5,139 nt of DNA. Origin: JBBQZL01 sp038207745 (GTDB lineage: Bacteria > Actinomycetota > Thermoleophilia > Solirubrobacterales > 70-9). Position numbers and translations under genes: made by a program. The stretch spans positions 1 through 5,139 of the forward strand of contig JBBQZL010000187.1 of assembly GCA_038207745.1 (NCBI GenBank), given 5' to 3'. The notes beneath the pieces are model-generated. The model was not told where the DNA came from, ran no database searches, and worked only from the letters and a program-made list of their open reading frames with translations. This document shows, piece after piece, positions 1-5,139 of the stretch. The number at the start of each line of letters is the position of its first letter. The first letter of the stretch is position 1.

Positions 1-109
1 CCCAGAAGAACCTGGTCGACTGGTCCACATAGGCCTTGATCTCGTAGCCGGTCCGAGGGCTGCCGTCGACGATTCCGAGAATCACGTATGCGGTCGGGCT
101 GAGATCCAC
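1..109 (-). CDS. PadR-family transcriptional regulator, N-terminal part (cut by window edge)
   Basis: Reading the minus strand from a GTG at 109-107 gives 36 residues that run off the left edge, beginning MDLSPTAYVILGIVDG and continuing with TGYEIKAYVDQS and FFW. This is the usual start of the PadR winged-helix domain: a 'LSPTSYVVLGLL' first helix, a 'G-YE(I/L)K' motif and an aromatic 'S..FFW' segment. PadR proteins are dimeric DNA-binding repressors, typically 100-190 residues, often autoregulated and responsive to small aromatic ligands or drugs. Only the first helices are visible, so the C-terminal dimerisation part and effector class cannot be judged. GTG was chosen because the family similarity starts there; the frame stays open upstream but has no better start and the extra residues do not resemble PadR. 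There is no clear Shine-Dalgarno; a TATATT box 7 bases upstream suggests a leaderless mRNA. The gene diverges from lysC across about 93 bases. Confidence 0.8.
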   Translation of the reverse strand, partial: MDLSPTAYVILGIVDGSPRTGYEIKAYVDQSTRFFW

Positions 110-116
110 AGTCCGG

Positions 117-122
117 AATATA
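117..122 (-). promoter_or_regulatory. Candidate -10 box of a leaderless padR promoter
   Basis: The minus strand reads TATATT here, followed by 7 bases and then the GTG start of padR. The spacing places the expected transcription start at or next to the GTG, which fits leaderless initiation, common in actinobacteria, and the absence of a Shine-Dalgarno. No convincing -35 hexamer at 16-18 bases was found, and the surrounding TA-rich run makes TATATT matches easy. This is inference from spacing. Confidence 0.35.
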
Positions 123-139
123 TATCTTCCCGATATATC
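119..139. repeat. Two GATATAT half-repeats 13 bases apart, possible operator
   Basis: On the minus strand GATATATC (139-132) is followed 13 bases on by GATATATA (126-119). The first is also a perfect 8-bp palindrome. The second sits inside a larger GGAA-N8-TTCC inverted repeat (115-130). This AT-rich patch stands out from the G+C-rich surroundings and covers the likely padR core promoter, so it could be a PadR autoregulatory operator, since PadR proteins often bind TA-rich dyads over their own promoter. It could equally be just the AT-rich promoter itself. Confidence 0.35.
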
Positions 140-145
140 AAGAAG

Positions 146-161
146 TGTGACAGTGATCACA
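146..161. promoter_or_regulatory. Crp/GlxR-type operator, TGTGA-N6-TCACA
   Basis: Bases 146-161 read TGTGACAGTGATCACA, both half-sites exactly matching the Crp-family consensus TGTGA-N6-TCACA used by E. coli Crp, Corynebacterium GlxR and Mycobacterium tuberculosis Crp. The six-base spacer is not symmetric. The site lies in the padR-lysC divergent region, 41 bases before the lysC ATG and 36 bases before the padR GTG, so it could act on either gene. Ten fixed bases are expected by chance about 0.005 times in a sequence of this length with even base composition, and far less within a 93-base gap. That a Crp-like protein binds is inference; no regulator gene is in the window. Confidence 0.6.
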
Positions 162-184
162 TAACAGTCGCCGTTGGATCGCAA

Positions 185-190
185 TAACCT
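185..190 (+). promoter_or_regulatory. Weak candidate -10 box for lysC-asd
   Basis: TAACCT fits the loose actinobacterial TANNNT -10 pattern and ends 12 bases before the lysC ATG, giving a very short or absent leader. This would agree with the lack of a Shine-Dalgarno before lysC and would put the Crp-type site centre (153.5) about 44 bases before the predicted start point, close to the -41.5 position where Crp-family activators overlap the -35 region. No good -35 is visible, and the pattern is weak. Confidence 0.2.
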
Positions 191-202
191 CACCGGTTCC
201 AA

Positions 203-1495
203 ATGCATCGAAATTCCGCAGACATAGTGGTGATGAAGTTCGGCGGCACCTCGGTGGCGGGTGCCGACGAGATCAAGCGCGCGGCGGGCCGGATGGTGGA
301 TGCGAGAGCGGCCGGGAACAAGGTTGTCGCGGTGCTTTCGGCCCGCGGCAGGACGACCGACGGCCTGGTCGCCCAGGCATATGAGATCTCCGACCGACCG
401 GTCGCGCGTGAGATGGACATGCTGCTCTCGACCGGAGAGAGGATCTCCTGCGCGCTTTGCGCGATGGCGATCCACGACATGGGCCAGCAGGCGATCTCGC
501 TGACCGGATCTCAGGCAGGGATCGTCACCGACAGCTCGCACACGAAGGCGCGGATTCTCGATGTTCGTGCCGATCGGATCCGCGAGGCACTGGACGAGGA
601 CATGATCGTCCTGGTCGCCGGTTTCCAGGGCGTCTCGACAAAGAGCCGCGACGTGACCACTCTTGGACGGGGTGGATCCGACACCACCGCAGTGGCACTT
701 GCCGCCGCACTCGGGGCAGAGGTCTGCGAGATATACACCGACGTACTCGGCGTCTACAGCGCCGATCCGCGCATCGTCACCGAGGCCCGCATGCTCGAGA
801 CGGTCTCCTATGAGGAGATGCTCGAGATGTCCGCTTCAGGCGCGGGAGTCCTGCAGCTTCGATCAGTCGAGTACGCCCGAAACCACGGGGTCCGGATCCA
901 CTGCCGCAGCAGCTTCAGTGATGCCACCGGTACCCTCGTCATTCCCGAGAGCGAGATCATGGAACAACCTTTCGTAACAGCCGTCACCCACTCGATCGCC
1001 GAGGCCCGCGTCACCCTCCAGGGTGTGCTCGATGAGCCTGGGGTCGCGGGGCGGATCTTCGGCGCCCTTGCCGAGGCGAACGTCAACGTCGACATGATCA
1101 TCCAGAACGAGCCTGTCTCCGAGGAGCAGCTTGCCGATCTCTCATTCACGGTTGAGGCAGCCGAGCTTCCGCTGGCAGCCGAGGTGATCAGCGGCCTCGG
1201 GCCGGATATCTGCAGCAGCGTCGCGACCAACGAGGAGATCGGGAAGGTCTCGATCATCGGGGCCGGCATGCGCAGCCACCCCGGCGTTGCCGCAAAGGTC
1301 TTCGAGGTGCTGGGCGCCGAGGGGATCAACATCGAGATGATCTCGACCTCGCCGATCAAGATCTCCGTGGTGATCACTGCCGAATTGGTCCCGATGGCGG
1401 TGCGCGTCCTGCACTCGGCCTTCGAGCTGAGCGAGACGACCAGCGGTGACGAGGACCCGACCGGTGAGGGCCACCTGCCTGCGTCGGGATCCTGA
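203..1495 (+). CDS. lysC: Aspartate kinase (aspartokinase), monofunctional, two ACT domains
   Basis: Phosphorylates L-aspartate with ATP to 4-phospho-L-aspartate, the committed cytosolic step to lysine/diaminopimelate, threonine, methionine and isoleucine. The 430 residues show the amino-acid kinase fold: KFGGTS at 12-17, STGERIS at 76-82, GRGGSDTT at 155-162 and [13 protein letters not shown] at 178-190. Two regulatory ACT domains follow: about 268-316 ([17 protein letters not shown], then MIIQN with the effector-binding QN pair at 301-302) and about 347-410 ([28 protein letters not shown]). Length and layout match the Lys/Thr-controlled class known from Corynebacterium and Bacillus, not the longer fused kinase-homoserine dehydrogenases. 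The ATG at 203 gives 11 residues before KFGGTS and has no Shine-Dalgarno; GTG 227, GTG 230 or ATG 233 are possible later starts, giving a leader length closer to many homologues. Met253 may start a separate regulatory subunit. asd follows after 2 bases, so the two are surely one operon. Confidence 0.96.
   Translation: MHRNSADIVVMKFGGTSVAGADEIKRAAGRMVDARAAGNKVVAVLSARGRTTDGLVAQAYEISDRPVAREMDMLLSTGERISCALCAMAIHDMGQQAISLTGSQAGIVTDSSHTKARILDVRADRIREALDEDMIVLVAGFQGVSTKSRDVTTLGRGGSDTTAVALAAALGAEVCEIYTDVLGVYSADPRIVTEARMLETVSYEEMLEMSASGAGVLQLRSVEYARNHGVRIHCRSSFSDATGTLVIPESEIMEQPFVTAVTHSIAEARVTLQGVLDEPGVAGRIFGALAEANVNVDMIIQNEPVSEEQLADLSFTVEAAELPLAAEVISGLGPDICSSVATNEEIGKVSIIGAGMRSHPGVAAKVFEVLGAEGINIEMISTSPIKISVVITAELVPMAVRVLHSAFELSETTSGDEDPTGEGHLPASGS
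959..1495 (+). other. Possible internal translation start for an aspartate kinase beta subunit
   Basis: An in-frame ATG at 959 (Met253) begins [20 protein letters not shown], just before the first ACT domain. In Corynebacterium glutamicum and Bacillus subtilis lysC, a second start at the equivalent place yields the regulatory beta subunit of an alpha2beta2 enzyme; the C. glutamicum beta subunit starts with a very similar MEEAVLTGVA segment. A purine-rich GAGA (947-950) lies 8 bases upstream and could be a weak ribosome binding site. The product would be 178 residues. The Met and its position are seen; use of this start is inferred from homology. Confidence 0.45.
1486..1489 (+). promoter_or_regulatory. 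Weak ribosome binding site of asd
   Basis: GGGA lies 8 bases before the asd ATG, inside the last codons of lysC. With a 2-base gap between the stop and start, asd is probably translated mainly by coupling to lysC. Confidence 0.4.
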
Positions 1496-1497
1496 GC

Positions 1498-2520
1498 ATG
1501 GCTGATCGCGGTTATCGGGTCGGGGTTCTCGGCGCCACCGGTGCCGTCGGCTCGACGATCCTCGAGGTGCTTGTCGACCGGGCCTTCCCGGCCTCCGAGG
1601 TTGTGCCGTTTGCATCCGAGCGCTCCGCGGGCAGGGAGATCGAGTGGAACGGTGGATTTATTCGATGCCGCGCGTTGAGCGCAGAGACGATCAAGGGTCT
1701 TGACATCGTGATCTCCTCTGCCGGAGGCAGCGTCAGCGCCGAGTGGGCGCCGCAGCTCGTCGAGGCCGGCGCGGTCGTGATCGACAACACCAGCTTCTGG
1801 CGCATGAACGAGGACGTGCCGCTGGTCGTCCCGGAGGTCAATCCGGATGCGATCAGCACGCATCGCGGAATCATTGCCAACCCGAATTGCTCAACGATGC
1901 AGATGGTCGTCGCCCTGGCGCCGCTGCACCGCGAGGCCGGGATCAGGCGCCTCGTGATCTCGACCTATCAATCTGTCTCGGGTACCGGACAGCGCGCGAT
2001 CGAGGAGCTGCGGGCCCAATCGGCCGCGGTGCTCGCGGGCGAGACGATCCCTGCCCCGGCCGTATATCCGCATCAGGTCGCCTTCAATGCGCTTCCACAG
2101 GTCGAGTACTTCAAGGACGGCGACGACTACACGACCGAGGAGCGCAAGATGGTCGCCGAGACACGGAAGATCTTCGGCTTCGGTGACGAGGTTGCGATCT
2201 CACCCACCTGCGTGCGGGTGCCGGTCTTCAACTCGCACTCGGAGTCGGTCAACCTCGAGACGAACGAGGATCTCTCACCCGGGCGTTGCCGTGAGTTGCT
2301 CTCCGGGGCACCGGGTGTGGTCGTGGTCGATGATCCGGCTGCCGGCGTCTATCCGATGGCCGTCGACGCCGCGGGGCGCGACGAGGTGCTGGTCGGGCGC
2401 ATCCGGCGCGATCCCAGCCGACCTAACTGCCTCAACCTCTGGATCGTCGGTGACAACCTCCGCAAGGGGGCTGCCACCAACGCTGTTCAGGTTGCCGAGC
2501 TGTTGATCGAACAGTCGTAG
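1498..2520 (+). CDS. asd: Aspartate-semialdehyde dehydrogenase
   Basis: Reduces 4-phospho-L-aspartate with NADPH to L-aspartate 4-semialdehyde, releasing phosphate; it uses the product of the preceding gene directly. The 340 residues are the normal bacterial length. The N-terminal Rossmann motif GATGAVG is at 12-18. The catalytic cysteine is C131 in NPNCST (128-133). Q158 in TYQSVSGTG (156-164) fits the conserved glutamine of the active site. R240 and H247 in RVPVFNSHSESVN are the substrate-binding arginine and acid/base histidine. The C-terminal LWIVGDNLRKGAATNAVQ stretch is the conserved nucleotide/dimer region. All expected catalytic residues are present, so the enzyme should be active. 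The ATG at 1498 is well supported, because the Rossmann motif starts right after it. asd ends only 9 bases from the stop codon of a convergent gene, with no terminator hairpin plus T-run, so its transcript probably reads into the antisense of that gene. Confidence 0.97.
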   Translation: MADRGYRVGVLGATGAVGSTILEVLVDRAFPASEVVPFASERSAGREIEWNGGFIRCRALSAETIKGLDIVISSAGGSVSAEWAPQLVEAGAVVIDNTSFWRMNEDVPLVVPEVNPDAISTHRGIIANPNCSTMQMVVALAPLHREAGIRRLVISTYQSVSGTGQRAIEELRAQSAAVLAGETIPAPAVYPHQVAFNALPQVEYFKDGDDYTTEERKMVAETRKIFGFGDEVAISPTCVRVPVFNSHSESVNLETNEDLSPGRCRELLSGAPGVVVVDDPAAGVYPMAVDAAGRDEVLVGRIRRDPSRPNCLNLWIVGDNLRKGAATNAVQVAELLIEQS

Positions 2521-2531
2521 ACCGGCCGGTC
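2520..2531. repeat. 12-bp perfect palindrome between convergent stop codons
   Basis: GACCGGCCGGTC is perfectly self-complementary. It fills the 9-base gap between asd and the leftward CCG-domain gene and includes the last base of the asd stop and two bases of the other stop. A palindrome with no loop makes a poor hairpin, and no T-run follows on either strand, so it is not a normal intrinsic terminator. It may be a protein-binding site or chance in G+C-rich sequence. Confidence 0.5.
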
Positions 2532-3447
2532 AGACAGCCGTGGGTTCTGCCAACCGCTCATTGACCCATTTGGTGGAGGCAATGTGGCGGTTCATGCCGA
2601 GCTCCTTCGGAGTGGCGCCGAGCGCCAGGCCGACGAGCTGTGGCAGATGCAGGACCGCGAGGTCGAGGTCGCGGTTGACGACCTTTGCCGCCTCGGGCTG
2701 CTGCATATCGAGGTTTAGATGGCAGAGCGGGCACGGTGTGACCAGGCAGTCGGCCCCTGCGTCGATTGCGTCTCCGACGTGGGTTCCCGACTGGCGCAGG
2801 GAAGTCTCCTTGTTCATCGTGATCACGGGGAAGCCACAGCACTTGCGGGCTCCGTCGTAGTCGACGACCTCGCCTCCGAGGGCGATGATGACCTTCTCCA
2901 GATAGACATCGCGGTCGGGGAACTCGTCGTAGCCGAGGCGGTGCTTGGGGCGGACGACGTAGCAGCCGTAGAAGGGGCCGACCTTGAGCCCGCTGAGCGG
3001 CCGCACGACGTGCTCCTTGAGGCGGTCCAGACCGTAGTCCTCGACCAGCAGCCAGAGGAAGTTCTTGTTCGAGAAGCCGTCCTTGTTCTTCTCATAGGCC
3101 AGGTTCTGACCTGCGAGCGTCTCGTTGATGTGGGCCCGATACGCGGAGTCCGCGTCGAGGCGCTGCTGACACTCCGACTGGGCGCCCTGGCAGGTCGAGC
3201 AGATGTTCATCATCGCCAGGCCGGTCTCCTGGGCAAGCGCGAAGGTGCGCGCATTGAGGGTGTCGGCAAGCTCCGGGTTGTGTTCTGCGATCACACCTGC
3301 GCCGGTGCAGCTTGCGCGGTCGAGGGTGACCAGCTCGATGTCCAGCTTGTCGGCAACAAGCGCCATCGAGCCATGCAGCTCGGTGGTGAAGCCGCGGGAG
3401 ACGCAGCCCGGCCAATAGGCGACCTTGATTCTTTCGTTGCTGCTCAC
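2530..3447 (-). CDS. HdrB/SdhE-like CCG-domain iron-sulfur subunit of succinate dehydrogenase/fumarate reductase
   Basis: A 305-residue protein with two CCG domains, the family of heterodisulfide reductase subunit B and of the SdhE-type subunit of archaeal and epsilonproteobacterial succinate/fumarate oxidoreductases. The C-terminal domain has a full set, C162-X40-C203-C204-G-X33-C239-XX-C242, expected to bind a noncubane [4Fe-4S] cluster. The N-terminal domain has C15-X31-C47-T48-G-X33-C83-XX-C86: spacing matches but the second Cys of CCG is Thr, so one ligand is missing. The C-terminal [19 protein letters not shown] is HdrB-like. No transmembrane helix is seen, so it is cytosolic or peripheral. 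It probably carries electrons between the iron-sulfur subunit and quinone or another partner. Methanogen-type heterodisulfide reduction is unlikely in this context. The start is GTG at 3447, overlapping the sdhB stop by 4 bases (GTGA), with a strong Shine-Dalgarno. The symbol sdhE is avoided because it also names an unrelated FAD assembly factor. Confidence 0.88.
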   Translation of the reverse strand: MSSNERIKVAYWPGCVSRGFTTELHGSMALVADKLDIELVTLDRASCTGAGVIAEHNPELADTLNARTFALAQETGLAMMNICSTCQGAQSECQQRLDADSAYRAHINETLAGQNLAYEKNKDGFSNKNFLWLLVEDYGLDRLKEHVVRPLSGLKVGPFYGCYVVRPKHRLGYDEFPDRDVYLEKVIIALGGEVVDYDGARKCCGFPVITMNKETSLRQSGTHVGDAIDAGADCLVTPCPLCHLNLDMQQPEAAKVVNRDLDLAVLHLPQLVGLALGATPKELGMNRHIASTKWVNERLAEPTAV

Positions 3448-4595
3448 TGGGACTTCTCCTCCTCGGTCTGGCCCGTGGCCCCTGCGGCGACGAACTCTTC
3501 TCCATCGCCCTCTTCGCCCCTGATGTAGAGGTTCAGCTCAATGCTGTGTTCCTTGGTGTGCCTGTAGATCGCCTTGACGTCATCCTGCGCGCCATCCGGG
3601 AGCTTGTGGTGGACACCCGGGAGCAGCTTGGGGATCGAGCGCATTTTGCCGCTCCTGATTCCGCGGATCGCGGTTGGGATCGATCCGAGCATCCCCTTGA
3701 TCGCTCCGTAGGTCGGCATCAGCTTGCCCTTGACGCCCGGTGCGAAGGACTCCTGGAGCAGCAGCGCCTCGTCGAGGGTGCCGTTTCGCTCGATGTTCTT
3801 GACGAAGGCGATCTCGTGGTTGTGACCATTGTTTGGGTCACTGATCCCATGCTCGCCGGCCTTGCGGCGAAGTCGCATGATCTGATCCATCGGCGCGACG
3901 TCCTTCGGGCATGCGTCAACGCAGCTGAAGCAGTGCGTGCAGTCGTAGTTGCCCTGTGGGTCATTGGCGAGATCGTGAAGGCGCTCTTCGGTGTCACCGT
4001 CGCGCGGGTCTCCGACAAAGCGGTAGGCCTTGGCGAGGGCTGCCGGACCGATGAAGCCCGGGTCGGCCTCCATCGAGAGGCAGGCCGAGACGCAGGATCC
4101 GCATTGGATGCATGCCATCGACTGGGTGATGTCGAGCATCGACTCGGGCTCGACTATGTACTCGCGCTCCGGTGGCGTGCCGGCGGGGAGCAGCCATGGG
4201 GTGACCCGGCGGATCTTCTCCCAGTGCGTCGACTCCATGTCGGTGACCAGGTCCTTGATCACGGGCATGTTGCCCATCGGCTCGACGATGATCGGGACCG
4301 TGGAGGCGTCCCTGCCCAGGGCCGCCGCCTGCTTCTGGGCAAGCTCGTGGGCCTCACCGATCTGGGTCTTGCATCCGAGTCCGGACTGGCCGTTGATCTT
4401 GAGGCCGCAGGAGCCGCAGATCGCGGCGCGGCATGAGCACCGCACCGAGAGCGAGCCATCCTCGCGGTCCTTGACCTGGAGCAGGCCGTCGAGGACCGAG
4501 AGCGAGTCTTCGAGTTCGACATCGAACTGCTCCCAATAGGCAGACTCGCCCGACTCGGGCTTGTAGCGGCGGACCTTCAGCGTGTACTGAGGCAT
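3444..4595 (-). CDS. sdhB: Succinate dehydrogenase/fumarate reductase iron-sulfur subunit, extended form
   Basis: Relays electrons from the flavoprotein to the quinone-side subunit. The N-terminal plant-type ferredoxin domain carries the [2Fe-2S] ligands C55, C60, C63 and C75 ([10 protein letters not shown], then C), with an unusual extra C53. The ferredoxin-like second domain has C162-I-Q-C165-G-S-C168-V-S-A-C172 and C219-T-H-C222-F-S-C225-V-D-A-C229-P. In classical SdhB the place of C222 is not Cys and the last centre is [3Fe-4S]; here both motifs are complete CxxCxxCxxxC, predicting two [4Fe-4S] centres. At 383 residues it is about 130 longer than classical SdhB (about 240-260). Residues 236-383 form an extension with [10 protein letters not shown], a basic stretch near 289-325 and an acidic tail (EEGDGEE), vaguely like the C-terminal part of HdrC/GlpC-type proteins. 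The ATG at 4595 directly follows the sdhA stop and has an AGGAGAGG site 9 bases upstream. Strong coupling in one operon is expected. Confidence 0.93.
   Translation of the reverse strand: MPQYTLKVRRYKPESGESAYWEQFDVELEDSLSVLDGLLQVKDREDGSLSVRCSCRAAICGSCGLKINGQSGLGCKTQIGEAHELAQKQAAALGRDASTVPIIVEPMGNMPVIKDLVTDMESTHWEKIRRVTPWLLPAGTPPEREYIVEPESMLDITQSMACIQCGSCVSACLSMEADPGFIGPAALAKAYRFVGDPRDGDTEERLHDLANDPQGNYDCTHCFSCVDACPKDVAPMDQIMRLRRKAGEHGISDPNNGHNHEIAFVKNIERNGTLDEALLLQESFAPGVKGKLMPTYGAIKGMLGSIPTAIRGIRSGKMRSIPKLLPGVHHKLPDGAQDDVKAIYRHTKEHSIELNLYIRGEEGDGEEFVAAGATGQTEEEKSQ
3456..3464 (-). promoter_or_regulatory. Strong Shine-Dalgarno of the CCG-domain gene, inside sdhB
   Basis: On the minus strand GAGGAGGAG ends 8 bases before the GTG at 3447. 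It lies within the last codons of sdhB and supports the GTG start and independent as well as coupled initiation of the third subunit. Confidence 0.75.
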
Positions 4596-5139
4596 CTAGT
4601 AAGTCCTCTCCTGGGGCTGCCACTTCGTGATCGTGACTTCCGAGTAGCTGATTTCAGGGCCATCATCGCCCTGCTCGAGGTCGATGTGCTTGAGCCATTC
4701 CTCGTCGTTTCGCTCCGGGAAGTCGGTGCGGAACTGGGCTCCGCGGCTCTCCTTGCGCTCGAGTGCGGCAAGCGCGGTGCACTCGGCGCAATCAAGCATG
4801 TAGCCGAGCTCGAGTGCCCCGAGGATGTCCTGATTGAAGACCTTTCCACGGTCATCGATGTAGGCGGTCCGGGCTTCCTCCTTGAGCTGACCGATCTTCT
4901 CGATCGCTGCCCGGATGCCGGCGTCGTCGCGGAATACGGCGACATTGGAGTCCATGATCGTGCCGAGGTCGAGCTTGACCTCGGAGACCCGGCGGCCGGA
5001 TCCCTTCTCGCGGGAGCTGATCGATGAGATCAGGTCCTCCTCCTGCTCGAGGATCGAGGTCGAGGGCTTGGCGAGGTCGATTCGCTTGGCCCGGCCCGCT
5101 GCATCGACACCGGAGTGCTTGCCGAAGATCAATGTGTCG
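4596..5139 (-). CDS. sdhA: Succinate dehydrogenase/fumarate reductase flavoprotein subunit, C-terminal part (cut by window edge)
   Basis: The last 180 residues of the FAD subunit that oxidises succinate to fumarate, or the reverse. The real start is beyond 5139: the frame is open to the edge, and the first residues visible, DTLIFGKHSG, correspond to the internal '(L/D)LLVFGRRAG' segment of SdhA/FrdA. An apparent TTG start at 5132 is therefore an internal Leu codon. The C-terminal helical domain follows, with the diagnostic ELGYMLDCAECTALAALERK and ESRGAQFRTDFPERNDEEWLKH (classical form ESRGAHxRxDxPxRDDxNW). The His of that motif is Gln here (codon at 4734-4736); this is outside the catalytic core. 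The FAD-binding Rossmann region, the flavinylation His and the active-site His/Arg residues are outside the window and cannot be checked. The stop TAG (4598-4596) abuts the sdhB ATG with no gap. Its promoter must lie to the right of the window. Confidence 0.93.
   Translation of the reverse strand, partial: DTLIFGKHSGVDAAGRAKRIDLAKPSTSILEQEEDLISSISSREKGSGRRVSEVKLDLGTIMDSNVAVFRDDAGIRAAIEKIGQLKEEARTAYIDDRGKVFNQDILGALELGYMLDCAECTALAALERKESRGAQFRTDFPERNDEEWLKHIDLEQGDDGPEISYSEVTITKWQPQERTY
4605..4612 (-). promoter_or_regulatory. Shine-Dalgarno of sdhB, inside the end of sdhA
   Basis: On the minus strand AGGAGAGG lies 9 bases before the sdhB ATG. It overlaps the last codons of sdhA and confirms the ATG at 4595 as the sdhB start. 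Confidence 0.7.

Noticed and set aside
110..202. Lysine riboswitch (L box) before lysC
   Set aside because: The gap is only about 93 bases, too short for the lysine aptamer, and no set of nested pairing arms is visible.
808..1863. Long minus-strand open frame of 351 codons across lysC and asd
   Set aside because: It lies opposite well-supported lysC and asd, crosses their junction and shows no recognisable domain; long antisense frames are common in G+C-rich DNA.
2520..2531. Bidirectional intrinsic terminator at the convergent junction
   Set aside because: The palindrome has no loop bases and no T-run follows on either strand, so it does not meet the usual pattern.
2530..3447. CCG gene as a true heterodisulfide reductase, glycolate oxidase (GlcF) or lactate utilisation (LutA) subunit
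   Set aside because: Coupling to sdhB and sdhA by overlap and shared ribosome sites points to a succinate/fumarate complex; no HdrA, GlcD/E or LutB/C neighbour is present.
2719..3528. Plus-strand open frame of 269 codons across the CCG gene and the end of sdhB
   Set aside because: It is antisense to genes with intact Fe-S motifs, has a Val/Ala/Asp-rich composition typical of a shadow frame, and no known domain.
3546..4436. Plus-strand open frame of 296 codons antisense to sdhB
   Set aside because: It mirrors sdhB with no family motif; the minus-strand reading carries all three Fe-S motifs.
3444..4595. sdhB length explained by a frameshift or fusion error
   Set aside because: The frame is continuous, ends in a clean GTGA overlap with a strong Shine-Dalgarno for the next gene, and the extension has protein-like composition.
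4596..5132. A separate 178-codon gene starting at TTG 5132
   Set aside because: The frame stays open to the window edge and the sequence around the TTG matches an internal segment of SdhA, so this is the end of a truncated sdhA.

Overview
The window comes from a G+C-rich bacterium with tightly packed genes. The gene content suggests an actinobacterium, possibly of a deep lineage such as Thermoleophilia, but that is inference from protein style and cannot be settled here. From left to right it holds the start of a leftward PadR-family regulator (1-109, cut by the window edge), a short divergent control region (110-202), a rightward lysC-asd pair (aspartate kinase and aspartate-semialdehyde dehydrogenase, 203-2520), and a leftward run of three genes (2530-5139). 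In the transcribed direction these are the end of a succinate dehydrogenase/fumarate reductase flavoprotein, its iron-sulfur subunit, and an HdrB-like CCG-domain subunit.

lysC and asd are separated by 2 bases and encode the first two steps of the aspartate pathway: phosphorylation of aspartate, then reduction of aspartyl phosphate to the semialdehyde that feeds lysine/diaminopimelate, threonine, methionine and isoleucine. The kinase has two C-terminal ACT domains and an internal Met at the place where lysC of Corynebacterium and Bacillus starts a separate beta subunit. The 93-base region before lysC contains a perfect 16-bp Crp/GlxR-type site (TGTGA-N6-TCACA) and an AT-rich repeat next to the padR start. 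padR looks leaderless.

The leftward genes are coupled: sdhA stop and sdhB start abut (TAG|ATG), and sdhB and the CCG gene overlap by 4 bases (GTGA), each with a good Shine-Dalgarno inside the previous gene. Together they look like a non-classical, 'type E' succinate:quinone oxidoreductase. The iron-sulfur subunit has an extra Cys that should turn the usual [3Fe-4S] centre into a second [4Fe-4S] centre, plus a long C-terminal extension. The third subunit is an HdrB/SdhE-like protein rather than a transmembrane cytochrome b. Its N-terminal CCG motif reads CTG, so one of five expected cluster ligands is missing. No membrane-spanning anchor gene lies after it: the operon meets asd tail to tail with 9 bases between the stop codons and no recognisable terminator.

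The most interesting items are the hybrid SQR/Hdr-like complex with its altered noncubane cluster site, and the Crp-type operator between padR and lysC.
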